A DNA stretch of 64,000 nucleotides from Globodera rostochiensis. Taxonomy: Eukaryota > Nematoda > Chromadorea > Rhabditida > Heteroderidae. The notes beneath the pieces were generated by a model. It was not told where the DNA came from, did not search any database, and saw nothing but the letters and a program-made list of their open reading frames with translations. The translations under genes and the position numbers were made by a program. Positions 43,601-56,560 of the stretch are shown here, piece after piece (within the stretch, counting starts at the first letter, position 1; the number at the start of each line of letters is the position of its first letter). The stretch is taken from the NCBI GenBank assembly GCA_018350325.1, contig JAEVLN010000007.1:2013109-2077108 (forward strand), read 5' to 3'.

Positions 43601-46600
43601 TTTTTTTAAAAAATAAAATTTCATAAATTAAGCTGAAACAATTTTTAGAAGGGGTGCGTTCATGACCAAATTACTCTCGCCGCCTGACTCTCTCTTTTTA
43701 GCACACTATTTTTTCAAAAAATAAAATTCCATAAATTAAGCTGAAACAATTTTTAGAAGGGGTGCGTTCATGACCAAATTACTCTCGCCGCCTGACTCTC
43801 TCTTTTTAGCACACTATTTTTTCAAAAAATAAAATTTTCACAAATGAAACTAAAACAATTTTTAGATAGGGTGTATTCATGTCCAAATTACTCTCGCCGC
43901 CTGACTCTCTCTTTTTAGCACACTATTTTTTCAAAAAATAATTTTTCAGAAATTAAGCTGAAACAATTTTTAGATGGGGTGCGTTCATGACCAAATTACT
44001 CTCGCCGCCTGACTTTCTCTTTTTAGCACAGTATTTTTTCAAAAAATAAAATTTTCAGAAATTAAGCTAAAACAATTTTAGATGGTGTGCGTTCATGACC
44101 AAATTACTCTCGCCGCCTGACTCTCTCTTTTTAGCACACTATTTTTTCAAAAAATAAAATTTTCAGAAATTAAGCTGAAACAATTTTTAGATGGGGTGCG
44201 TTCATGACCAAATTACTCTCGTCGCCTGACTCTCTCTTTTTAGCACACTATTTTTTCAAAAAATAAAATTTTCACAAATGAAACTAAAACAATTTTTAGA
44301 TAGGGTGCATTCATGTCCAAATTACTCTCGCCGCCTCACTCGCTCTTTTTAGCACACTATTTTTTCAAAAAAGAAATTTTCAGAAATTAAGCTAAAACAA
44401 TTTTAGATGGGGTGCATTCATGTCCAAATTACTCTCGCCGCCTGACTTTCTCTTTTTAGCAAAAAATAAAATTTTAAGAAATTAAGCTAAAAAAATTATT
44501 AGATGGGGTGCGTTCATGACCAAATTACTCTCGCCGCCTGACTCTCTCTTTTTAGCACACTATTTTTTCAAAAAATAAAATTTCATAAATTAAGCTGAAA
44601 CAATTTTTAGATGGGGTGCGTTCATGACCAAATTACTCTCGTCGCCTGACTCTCTCTTTTTAGCACACTATTTTTTCAAAAAATAAAATTTTCACAAATG
44701 AAACTAAAACAATTTTTAGATAGGGTGCATTCATGTCCAAATTACTCTCGCCGCCTCACTCGCTCTTTTTAGCACACTATTTTTTCAAAAAAGAAATTTT
44801 CAGAAATTAAGCTAAAACAATTTTTAGATGGGGTGCATTCATGTCCAAATTACTCTCGCCGCCTGACTTTCTCTTTTTAGCAAAAAATAAAATTTTCAGA
44901 ATTAAGCTAAAACAATTATTAGATGGGGTGCGTTCATGACCAAATTACTCTCGCCGCCTGACTCTCTCTTTTTAGCACATATTAATAAAATTTTCAGAAA
45001 TTAAGCTAAAACAATTTTTAGATGGGGTGCATTCATGTCCAAATTACTCTCGCCGCCTGACTTTCTCTTTTTAGCACACTATTTTTTCAAAAAATAAAAT
45101 TTTCAGAAATTAAGCTAAAACAATTATTAGATGGGGTGCGTTCATGACCAAATTACTCTCGCCGCCTGACTCTCTCTTTTTAGCACATATTAATAAAATT
45201 TTCAGAAATTAAGCTAAAACAATTTTTAGACGGGGTGCATTCATGTCCAAATTACTCTCGCCGCCTGACTCTCTCTTTTTAGCACATATTAATCAAATTT
45301 TCAGAAATTAAGCTAAAACAATTTTTAGATGGGGTGCATTCATGTCCAAATTACTCTCGCCGCCTGACTTTCTTTTTTTAGCACACTATTTTTTCAAAAA
45401 ATAAAATTTTCAGAAATTAAGCTAAAACAATTATTAGATGGGGTGCGTTCATGACCAAATTATTCTCGCCGCCTGACTCTCTCTTTTTAGCACATATTAA
45501 TAAAATTTTCAGAAATTAAGCTAAAACAATTTTTAGATGGGGTGCATTCATGTCCAAATTACTCTCGCCGCCTGACTTTCTCTTTTTAGCACACTTTTTT
45601 TTCAAAAAATAAAATTTTCAGAAATTAAGCTAAAACAATTATTAGATGGGGTGCGTTCATGACCAAATTACTCTCGCCGCCTGACTCTCTCTTTTTAGCA
45701 CATATTAATCAAATTTTCAGAAATTAAGCTAAAACAATTTTTAGATGGGGTGCATTCATGTCCAAATTACTCTCGCCGCCTGACTTTCTTTTTTTAGCAC
45801 ACTATTTTTTCAAAAAATAAAATTTTCAGAAATTAAGCTGAAACAATTATTAGATGGGGTGCGTTCATGACCAAATTACTCTCGCCGCCTGACTCTCTCT
45901 TTTTAGCACATATTAATAAAATTTTCAGAAATTAAGCTAAAACAATTTTTAGATGGGGTGCATTCATGTCCAAATTACTCTCGCCGCCTGACTTTCTTTT
46001 TTTAGCACACTTTTTTTTCAAAAAATAAAATTTTCAGAAATTAAGCTAAAACAATTATTAGATGGGGTGCGTTCATGACCAAATTACTCTCGCCGCCTGA
46101 CTCTCTCTTTTTAGCACATATTAATCAAATTTTCAGAAATTAAGCTAAAACAATTTTTAGATGGGGTGCATTCATGTCCAAATTACTCTCGCCGCCTGAC
46201 TTTCTTTTTTTAGCACACTATTTTTTCAAAAAATAAAATTTTCAGAAATTAAGCTGAAAAATTTTTAGATGGGGTGCGTTCATGACCAAATTACTCTCGC
46301 CGCCTGACTCTCTCTTTTTAGCACACTATTTTTTCAAAAAATAAAATTTCATAAATTAAGCTGAAACAATTTTTAGATGGGGTGCGTTCATGACCAAATT
46401 ACTCTCGTCGCCTGACTCTCTCTTTTTAGCACACTATTTTTTCAAAAAATAATTTTTCAGAAATTAAGCTAAAACAATTTTTAGATGGTGTGCGTTCATA
46501 ACCAAATTACTCTCGCCGCCTGACTCGCTCTTTTAGCACACTATTTTTTCAAAAAATAAAATTTTCAGAAATTAAGCTAAAACAATTTTTAGATGGGGTG

Positions 46601-49600
46601 CATTCATGTCCAAATTACTCTCGCCGCCTGACTCTCTCTTTTTAGCACATATTAATAAAATTTTCAAAAATTAAGCTAAAACAATTTTTAGATGGGGTGC
46701 ATTCATGTCCAAATTACTCTCGCCGCCTGACTTTCTCTTTTTAGCACACTATTTTTTCAAAAAATAAAATTTTCAGAAATTAAGCTAAAACAATTATTAA
46801 TGGGGTGCGTTCATGACCAAATTACTCTCGCCGCCTGACTCTCTCTTTTTAGCACATATTAATAAAATTTTCAGAAATTAAGCTAAAACAATTTTTAGAC
46901 GGGGTGCATTCATGTCCAAATTACTCTCGCCGCCTGACTCTCTCTTTTTAGCACATATTAATCAAATTTTCAGAAATTAAGCTAAAACAATTTTTAGATG
47001 GGGTGCATTCATGTCCAAATTACTCTCGCCGCCTGACTTTCTTTTTTTAGCACACTATTTTTTCAAAAAATAAAATTTTCAGAAATTAAGCTAAAACAAT
47101 TATTAGATGGGGTGCGTTCATGACCAAATTACTCTCGCCGCCTGACTCTCTCTTTTTAGCACATATTAATAAAATTTTCAGAAATTAAGCTAAAACAATT
47201 TTTAGATGGGGTGCATTCATGTCCAAATTACTCTCGCCGCCTGACTTTCTCTTTTTAGCACACTTTTTTTTCAAAAAATAAAATTTTCAGAAATTAAGCT
47301 AAAACAATTATTAGATGGGGTGCGTTCATGACCAAATTACTCTCGCCGCCTGACTCTCTCTTTTTAGCACATTATTAATCAAATTTTCAGAAATTAAGCT
47401 AAAACAATTTTTAGATGGGTGCATTCATGTCCAAATTACTCTCGCCGCCTGACTTTCTTTTTTAGCACACTATTTTTTAAAAAATAAAATTTTCAGAAAT
47501 TAAGCTGAAACAATTATTAGATGGGGTGCGTTCATGACAAATTACTCTCGCCGCCTGACTCTCTCTTTTTAGCACATATTAATAAAATTTTCAGAATTAA
47601 GCTAAAACAATTTTTAGATGGGGTGCATTCATGTCCAAATTACTCTCGCCGCCTGCTTTCTCTTTTTAGCACACTATTTTTTTCAAAAAATAAAATTTTC
47701 AGAAATTAAGCTAAACAATTATTAGATGGGGTGCGTTCATGACCAAATTACTCTCGCCGCCTGACTCTCTCTTTTAGCACATATTAATCAAATTTTCAGA
47801 AATTAAGCTAAAACAATTTTTAGATGGGGTGCTTCATGTACCAAATTACTCTCGCCGCCTGACTCTTCTTTTTTAGCACACTATTTTTTCAAAAATAAAA
47901 TTTCATAAATTAAGCTGAAACAATTTTTAGATGGGGTGCGTTCATGACCAATTACTCTCGTCGCCTGACTCTCTCTTTTAGCACACTATTTTTTCAAAAA
48001 ATAAAATTTATAAATTAAGCTGAAACAATTTTTAGATGGGGTGCGTTCATGACCAAATTACTCTCGTCCCTGACTCTCTCTTTTTAGCACACTATTTTTT
48101 CAAAAAATATTTTCAGAAATTAAGCTAAAACAATTTTTAGATGGTGTGCGTTCATAACCAAATTACTCTCGCCGCCTGACTCGCTCTTTTAGCACACTAT
48201 TTTTTCAAAAAATAAAATTTTCAGAAATTAAGCTAAAACAATTTTTAGATGGGGTGCATTCATGTCCAAATTACTCTCGCCGCCTGACTCTCTCTTTTTA
48301 GCACATATTAATAAAATTTTCAGAAATTAAGCTAAAACAATTTTTAGATGGGGTGCATTCATGTCCAAATTACTCTCGCCGCCTGACTTTCTCTTTTTAG
48401 CACACTATTTTTTCAAAAAATAAAATTTTCAGAAATTAAGCTAAAACAATTTTTAGATGGTGTGCGTTCATGTCCAAATTACTCTCGCCGCCTGACTTTC
48501 TCTTTTTAGCACACTATTTTTTCAAAAAATAATTTTTCAGAAATTAAGCTAAAACAATTTTTAGATGGTGTGCGTTCATGACCAAATTACTCTCGCCGCC
48601 TGACTCGCTCTTTTTAGCACACTATTTTTTCAAAAAATAAAATTTTCAGAAATTAAGCTAAAACAATTTTTAGATGGGGTGCATTCATGTCCAAATTACT
48701 CTCGCCGCCTGACTCTCTCTTTTTAGCACATATTAATAAAATTTTCAAAAATTAAGCTAAAACAATTTTTAGATGGGGTGCATTCATGTCCAAATTACTC
48801 TCGCCGCCTGACTTTCTCTTTTTAGCACACTATTTTTTCAAAAAATAAAATTTTCAGGAAATTAAGCTAAAACAATTATTAATGGGGTGCGTTCATGACC
48901 AAATTACTCTCGCCCGCCTGACTCTCTCTTTTAGCACATATTAATAAAATTTTCAGAAATTAAGCTAAAACATTTTAGACGGGGTGCATTCATGTCCAAA
49001 TTACTCTCGCCGCCTGACTTCTCTTTTTAGCCACTATTTTTTTAAAAAATAAAATTTCATAATTAAGCTGAAACAATTTTTAGAAGGGGTCGTTCATGAC
49101 CAAATTACTCTCGCCGCCTGATCTCTCTTTTTAGCACACTATTTTTTCAAAAATAAAATTTTCAGAAATGAAGCTAAACAATTATTAGATGGGGTGCATT
49201 CATGTCCAATTACTCTCGCCGCCTGACTCTCTCTTTTTAGCACCTATTTTTTCAAAAAATAAAATTTCAGAAATTAAGCTAAAACAATTTTTAGATGGTG
49301 TGCGTTCATGACCAAATTACTCTCGGCCCTTACTTGCTCTTTTTTAGCACACTCTTTTTTCAAAAAATAAAATTTTCATAAATTAGCTAAAACAATTCTT
49401 AGATGGGGTGCATTCATGTCCCAAATTACTCTCGCCGCCTGACTTCTCTTTTTAGCAAAAATAAAATTTTCAGAAATTAAGCTAAAACATTTTTAGATGG
49501 GGTGCATTCATGTCCAAATTACTCTCGCCGCCTGATTCTCTCTTTTTAGCACATATTAATAAAATTTTCAGAAATTAAGCTAAAACAATTTTTAGATGGG

Positions 49601-52600
49601 GTGCATTCATGTCCAAATTACTCTCGCCGCCTGACTTTCTCTTTTTAGCACATATTAATAAAATTTTCAGAAATTAAGCTGAAAAATTTTTAGATGGGGT
49701 GCGTTCATGACCAAATTACTCTCGCCGCCTGACTCTCTCTTTTTAGCACACTATTTTTTCAAAAAATAAAATTTCATAAATTAAGCTGAAACAATTTTTA
49801 GATGGGGTGCGTTCATGACCAAATTACTCTCGTCGCCTGACTCTCTCTTTGCACACTATTTTTTCAAAAAATAAAATTTCATAAATTAAGCTGAAACAAT
49901 TTTTAGATGGGGTGCGTTCATGACCAAATTACTCTCGTCGCCTGACTCTCTCTTTTTAGCACACTATTTTTTCAAAAAATATTTTTCAGAAATTAAGCTA
50001 AAACAATTTTTAGATGGTGTGCGTTCATGACCAAATTACTCTCGCCGCCTGACTCGCTCTTTTTAGCACACTATTTTTTCAAAAAATAAAATTTTCAGAA
50101 ATTAAGCTAAAACAATTTTTAGATGGGGTGCATTCATGTCCAAATTACTCTCGCCGCCTGACTTTCTCTTTTTAGCAAAAAATAAAATTTTCAGAAATTA
50201 AGCTAAAACAATTTTTAGATGGGGTGCATTCATGTCCAAATTACTCTCGCCGCCTGACTTTCTCTTTTTAGCAAAAAATAAAATTTTCAGAAATTAAGCT
50301 AAAACAATTTTTAGATGGGGTGCATTCATGTCCAAATTACTCTCGCCGCCTGACTTTCTCTTTTTAGCAAAAAATAAAATTTTCAGAAATTAAGCTAAAA
50401 CAATTATTAATGGGGTGCGTTCATGACCAAATTACTCTCGCCGCCTGACTCTCTCTTTTTAGCACATATTAATAAAATTTTCAGAAATTAAGCTAAAACA
50501 ATTTTTAGATGGGGTGCATTCATGTCCAAATTACTCTCGCCGCCTGACTTTCTCTTTTTAGCACACTATTTTTTCAAAAAATAAAATTTTCAGAAATTAA
50601 GCTAAAACAATTTTTAGATGGGGTGCATTCATGTCCAAATTACTCTCGCCGCCTGACTTTCTCTTTTTAGCAAAAAATAAAATTTTCAGAAATTAAGCTA
50701 AAACAATTTTTAGATGGGGTGCATTCATGTCCAAATTACTCTCGCCGCCTGACTTTCTCTTTTTAGCAAAAAATAAAATTTTCAGAAATTAAGCTAAAAC
50801 AATTTTTAGATGGGGTGCATTCATGTCCAAATTACTCTCGCCGCCTGACTTTCTCTTTTTAGCAAAAAATAAAATTTTCAGAAATTAAGCTAAAACAATT
50901 ATTAATGGGGTGCGTTCATGACCAAATTACTCTCGCCGCCTGACTCTCTCTTTTTAGCACATATTAATAAAATTTTCAGAAATTAAGCTAAAACAATTTT
51001 TAGATGGGGTGCATTCATGTCCAAATTACTCTCGCCGCCTGACTTTCTCTTTTTAGCACACTATTTTTTCAAAAAATAAAATTTTCAGAAATTAAGCTAA
51101 AACAATTTTTAGATGGGGTGCATTCATGTCCAAATTACTCTCGCCGCCTGATTCTCTCTTTTTAGCACATATTAATAAAATTTTCAGAAATTAAGCTAAA
51201 ACAATTATTAGATGGGGTGCGTTCATGACCAAATTACTCTCGCCGCCTGATTCTCTCTTTTTAGCACATATTAATAAAATTTTCAGAAATTAAGCTAAAA
51301 CAATTTTTAGATGGGGTGCATTCATGTCTAAATTACTCTCGCCGCCTGACTTTCTCTTTTTAGCACACTATTTTTTCAAAAAATAAAATTTTCAGAAATT
51401 AAGCTAAAACAATTTTTAGATGGGGTGCATTCATGTCCAAATTACTCTCGCCGCCTGACTTTCTCTTTTTAGCAAAAAATAAAATTTTCAGAAATTAAGC
51501 TAAAACAATTATTAGATGGGGTGCGTTCATGACCAAATTACTCTCGCCGCCTGACTCTCTCTTTTTAGCACATATTAATAAAATTTTCAGAAATTAAGCT
51601 AAAACAATTTTTAGATGGGGTGCATTCATGTCCAAATTACTCTCGCCGCCTGACTTTCTCTTTTTAGCACACTATTTTTTTAAAAAATAAAATTTCATAA
51701 ATTAAGCTGAAACAATTTTTAGAAGGGGTGCGTTCATGACCAAATTACTCTCGCCGCCTGATTCTCTCTTTTTAGCACACTATTTTTTCAAAAAATAAAA
51801 TTTTCAGAAATGAAGCTAAAACAATTATTAGATGGGGTGCATTCATGTCCAAATTACTCTCGCCGCCTGACTCTCTCTTTTTAGCACACTATTTTTTCAA
51901 AAAATAAAATTTTCAGAAATTAAGCTAAAACAATTTTTAGATGGTGTGCGTTCATGACCAAATTACTCTCGGCCCCTTACTTGCTCTTTTTAGCACACTC
52001 TTTTTTCAAAAAATAAAATTTTCATAAATTAAGCTAAAACAATTCTTAGATGGGGTGCATTCATGTCCAAATTACTCTCGCCGCCTGACTTTCTCTTTTT
52101 AGCAAAAAATAAAATTTTCAGAAATTAAGCTAAAACAATTTTTAGATGGGGTGCATTCATGTCCAAATTACTCTCGCCGCCTGATTCTCTCTTTTTAGCA
52201 CATATTAATAAAATTTTCAGAAATTAAGCTAAAACAATTTTTAGATGGGGTGCATTCATGTCCAAATTACTCTCGCCGCCTGACTTTCTCTTTTTAGCAC
52301 ACTATTTTTTCAAAAAATAAAATTTTCAGAAATTAAGCTAAAACAATTATTAGATGGGGTGCGTTCATGACCAAATTACTCTCGCCGCCTGACTCTCTCT
52401 TTTTAGCACATATTAATAAAATTTTCAGAAATTAAGCTAAAACAATTTTTAGATGGGGTGCATTCATGTCCAAATTACTCTCGCCGCCTGACTTTCTCTT
52501 TTTAGCACACTATTTTTTCAAAAAATAAAATTTTCAGAAATTAAGCTGAAAAATTTTTAGATGGGGTGCGTTTATGACCAAATTACTCTCGCCGCCTGAC

Positions 52601-52690
52601 TCTCTCTTTTTAGCACACTATTTTTTCAAAAAATAAAATTTCATAAATTAAGCTGAAACAATTTTTAGATGTGGTGCGTTCATGACCAAA
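40606..52690. repeat. ~110-bp satellite array, ~12 kb
   Basis: About 110-120 monomers. Landmarks are GGGTGCGTTCATGwCCAAAT, CTCTCGCCGCCTGACT, TTTTTAGCACACTATTTT and AATTAAGCTAAAACAATT. Full monomers are ~109 bp. Two deletion forms are common: one with CACATATTAATAAAATTTTC, and one in which AGCAAAAAATAAAA replaces the ACTATTTT segment. Marker variants recur in order, for example a GAAACTAAAAC form and a 441-bp tetramer duplicated at 40.74 and 41.18 kb, so higher-order duplication has occurred. It has no coding content. 47.35-49.55 kb is rich in single-base indels. Confidence 0.95.
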
Positions 52691-52977
52691 CTTAGAAATC
52701 TTAGAATAAGGAATTATCACTAACTCTCAGATCTAAGACTTAGAACTCTTAGAATAAGGAATTATCACTAACTCTCAGATCTAAGACTTAGAAATCTTAG
52801 AATAAGGAATTATCACTAACTCTCAGATCTAAGACTTAGAACTCTTAGAATAAGGAATTACCACTAACTCTCAGATCTAAGACTTAGAAATCTTAGAATA
52901 AGGAATTATCACTAACTCTCAGATCTAAGACTTAGAACTCTTAGAATAAGGAATTATCACTAACTCTCAGATCTAAG
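52691..52977. repeat. 48-bp tandem repeat as alternating 96-bp dimers
   Basis: Six copies of a 48-bp unit (CTTAGAAATCTTAGAATAAG, then GAATTATCACTAACTCTCAG, ATCTAAGA). Copies alternate AGAAATC and AGAACTC, so the true repeat is a 96-bp dimer present three times. It lies between the 110-bp satellite and the SPRY exons, presumably within an intron. Confidence 0.9.
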
Positions 52978-53047
52978 CCTGTTAAATTTGATTAAAATGT
53001 TTATGAAAAGAGTTCACAAAATTTTTGAATTAACTTTTTCTTTTCAG

Positions 53048-53677
53048 GGCATCGCTCTGTCCTCGCCGAACGGCCAATTCCAAAAGGGAATTCTGGCATT
53101 TTCTACTACGAAGTGACCATCTTGGAGATAGGAGTGTAAGTTAAATAAATAAATTTGTTGACCTTCTAAATGATTTAGAAGTATTTTCCTTTAAATAGAA
53201 TTATATTTAGCGGCATTTTCATTGGACTCGCGACCAAACAAATGCCATCGGACAAAGGTGTTGGACTTTACGAAGGCACTTTCGCATATGACAGCACTGG
53301 CTGGTTTTGGGGTCACGCGGTTGAGGGATGTTCCCACTGGAATGGACGTCCGTACAACGGAGGAAAGCCCAAATTTGGGCGAGGCGACATCATCGGCTGC
53401 GGCGTCAATTTGGCAACTCGCCAAATCATTTACTCTAAAAATGGACAGCGTTTGGGTGAGAATAAAAATTAAGGGCTTGTTTTTTTAATTGAAAGCGATG
53501 AGCCATTATTTTTGTCTTTTAAAAAAAATTAATTTTGTTATTTTTGCAGAAACTACCGAGTTGTTTGTCGACTCTGCCGTCGATTTGTTTCCATGCGCTA
53601 CGTTCTTTTGGGCTGGCGACAAAATTGAAGCGAATTTTGGCCCGAATTTCAAATTCAACATTGCCGATGGCATTTAG
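53048..53677 (+). CDS. SPRY-domain gene (SPRYSEC/RBP-1-like), 5' end not found
   Basis: Three plus-strand exons join in phase: 53048-53135, 53211-53455 and 53550-53677. They encode a complete-looking SPRY domain: [93 protein letters not shown], then [10 protein letters not shown] and [14 protein letters not shown] with a stop. Splice signals are strong (TTTTCAG, GTAAGT, GGTGAG, TTTGCAG). The first exon needs one base from an upstream exon, so an N-terminal part (signal peptide or linker) should exist. Upstream are only the 48-bp repeat and 12 kb of satellite, so that part is lost or very distant. If expressed with a signal peptide this would be an effector-type protein; otherwise a RanBPM-like SPRY fragment. 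Confidence 0.85.
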
Positions 53678-54129
53678 AAAGTGAAAAAGGAGGGGATTTA
53701 TGGTTTTGCTGTTGGTTTTATCATTTATTTGTTCTTTGTCGATCAAAGCATTTTATCAATTTAATTTCTAACGAGTTGGGGTCGGTTGGGTGCTCACGTT
53801 CCATTAATCGATAATTTATGAAAAAAAGCGAATAGGGCGTCAAGGACCCATAATTTTCCAAGAAAAGAAGATTTGATTCTGAGATCGAGGCTTTGACCAC
53901 GAGACTCGAAACCCCAATGTTTTTCTAGAATTGAGACCGAGATCCCGCCCAACAGAATTTTAATGAAAATAAAATGTTACCCATGGATTTCATAAAATGA
54001 GCCATTGTGTCCAACTCAACACATTTGTCCTTGGCTCTAATGCTTAGCAGAGACGTACCCTGAGATTTATTCCTGCTGTTGGAAAATGCAAATAATGGTC
54101 AATGTGTATAAACTAGAGCCCGGACAAAT
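53678..54129. other. 3' flank of SPRY gene with repeat relic
   Basis: 53870-53955 contains degraded GAGACTCGAAACC/GAGACCGAGATC motifs of the hAT family. Near 54110, ATAAACTAGAGCCCGG resembles one end of the palindromic MITE. Confidence 0.45.
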
Positions 54130-56560
54130 TTGATTGAAATATTTCGAAGCGTTTTATCTTTGGAATTTTTGGCATTTTCCCATTTTGCCATTTTCCCTTT
54201 TGGCTTTTTTCTTCCTTGGTTTTTCCTTTTTGGCAATCATTTTCCCCCTTTGCCTCCCTCTTCGCACCTTTACCATTTGGCATTTTCTCCCATTTGCTTC
54301 CCTTTTGGCACGTTTACCTTTTGGCATTGTCCCCCTTGGTATTTTCTGTTTTGGCACTTTTCTCCGTGACTTTTTCCCTTTTGGCATTTTATCCCTTTTG
54401 CATTTTTCCCCATTTACCTTTTGGCATTCTCCAATGGCATCTTTTCCCGGTGGCATTTTCCCCCTTTAGGTATTTTCTTTTATGCACTTTTCTTCGTGGC
54501 ATTTCCCTTTTGGCACTTTTACCTTTTGGCTTTTTGCTTTTCTCCCTTATGCCATTTTCTCCCTTTGCTTCCTTTTTGGCACGTTTACCTTTTGGCATTG
54601 TCCCCCTTGGCATTTTCTGTTTTGGCACTTTTCTCCGTGGCTTTTTCCCTTTTGGCATTTTCCCCCTTTGCTTCCTTCTTGGCACGTTTACCTTTTGGCA
54701 TTGTATGTCCCCCTTGACATTTTTGGGTTTGGCACTTTTCTTCATGGTCTTTTTGGCATTTTCCCGCTTAGCATTTCTTTTTTTAGCATTTTTCCCTTTT
54801 GGCATTTTTTCCCCGTGGCATTTTTCCCGCTTGGCCTTTTCTGTTTTGGCACTTTTCTTCGTGGCATTTCCCTTTTGGCACTTTTACCTTTTGGCTTTTT
54901 GCTTTTCTCCCTTATGCCATTTTCCCCCTTTGCTTCCTTCTTGGCACGTTTACCTTTTGGCATTGTCCCCCTTGGCATTTTCTGTTTTGGCACTTTTCTC
55001 CGTGGCTTTTTCCCTTTTGGCATTTTCCCCCTTTGCTTCCTTCTTGGCACGTTTACCTTTTGGCATTGTATGTCCCCCTTGACATTTTTGGGTTTGGCAC
55101 TTTTCTTCATGGTCTTTTTGGCATTTTCCCGCTTAGCATTTCTTTTTTTAGCATTTTTCCCTTTTGGCATTTTTCCCCGTGGCATTATTCCCGCTTGGCC
55201 TTTTCTGTTTTGGCACTTTTCTTCGTGGCATTTCCCTTTTGGCACTTTTACCTTTTGGCTTTTTGCTTTTCTCCCTTATGCCATTTTCCCCCTTTGCTTC
55301 CTTCTTGGCACGTTTACCTTTTGGCATTGTCTTCCTTGGCATTTTCTGTTTTGGCACTTTTCTCCGTGGCTTTTTCCCTTTTGGCATTTTTCCCCTTTGC
55401 TTCCCTCTTGGCACTTTTACCTTTAGCTTTTCTCCCTAATGCCATTTCCCCTTTTGCTTCCCCCTTGGCACGTTTACCTTTTGGCATTGTCCCCCTTGGT
55501 ATTTTCTGTTTTGGCACTTTTCTCCGTGACTTTTTCCCTTTTGACATTTTTCCCTTTTTGCATTTTTCCCCATTTACCTTTTGGCATTCTCCTATGGCAT
55601 CTTTTCCCGGTGGCATTTTCCCCCTTTAGGTATTTTCTTTTATGCACTTTTCTTCGTGGCATTTCCCTTTTGGCACTTTTACCTTTTGGCTTTTTGCTTT
55701 TCTCCCTTATGCCATTTTCCCCCTTTGCTTCCTTTTTGGCACGTTTACCTTTTGGCATTGTCTTCCTTGGCATTTTCTGTTTTGGCACTTTTCTCCGTGG
55801 CTTTTTCCCTTTTGGCATTTTTCCCCTTTGCTTCCCTCTTGGCACTTTTACCTTTTAGCTTTTCTCCCTAATGCCATTTCCCCTTTTGCTTCCCCCTTGG
55901 CACGTTTACCTTTTGGCATTGTCCCCCTTGGCATTTTCTGTTTTGGCACTTTTCTCCGTGGCTTTTTCCCTTTTGGCATTTTCCCCCTTTACTTCCTTCT
56001 TGGCACGTTTACCTTTTGGCATTGTATGTCCCCCTTGACATTTTTGGGTTTGGCACTTTTCTTCATGGTCTTTTTGGCATTTTCCCGCTTAGCATTTTCT
56101 TTTTTTAGCATTTTTCCCTTTTGGCATTTTTCCCTTTGCTTCCCTCTTGGCACTTTTACCTTTTAGTTTTTCTCCCTTATGCCATTTTCCCCCTTTGCTT
56201 CCCGCTTGGCACGTTTACTTTTTGGCATTGTCCCACTTGGGGCATTTTTTGGTTTGACACTTTTCTTCATGGCCCTTTTGGCATTTTTCCCAGTTAGCAT
56301 TTTCTTTTTTTAGCATTTATTCCTTTTGCCATTTTTTCCCCGTGGCATTTTCCTTTTGGCTTTTTCCCGCTTGGCCTTTTCTGTTTTGGCACTTTTCTTC
56401 GTGGCATTTCCCTTTTGGCATTTTTCCCTTTTTGCATTTTTCCCCTTTGTTTCCCTTTTGGCACTTTTCTTTTTGGCATTCTCCTATGGCATCTTTTCCC
56501 GGTGGCATTTTCCCCCTTTAGGTATTTTCTTTTATGCACTTTTCTTCTTGGCATTTTTCC
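54130..56560. repeat. T/C-rich ~15-bp minisatellite with higher-order repeats
   Basis: The base unit is near TTTTGGCATTTTCCC, which reads FGIFP-like on plus and GKMPK-like on minus, so several frames stay open for 100-300 codons. Larger blocks repeat: GTATGTCCCCCTTGACAT at about 54703, 55068 and 56024 (365 and 956 bp apart), and GGCATTCTCC(A/T)ATGGCAT at 54423, 55583 and 56475. The Lys-rich minus and Phe-rich plus products look like by-products of repetition, not proteins. Purine/pyrimidine strand bias is strong. Confidence 0.9.

Noticed and set aside
54216..55629. Phe/Leu-rich plus-strand ORFs and Lys-rich minus-strand ORFs of 100-314 codons
   Set aside because: All derive from the minisatellite's unit length; several frames are open at once, so length is not evidence of coding.
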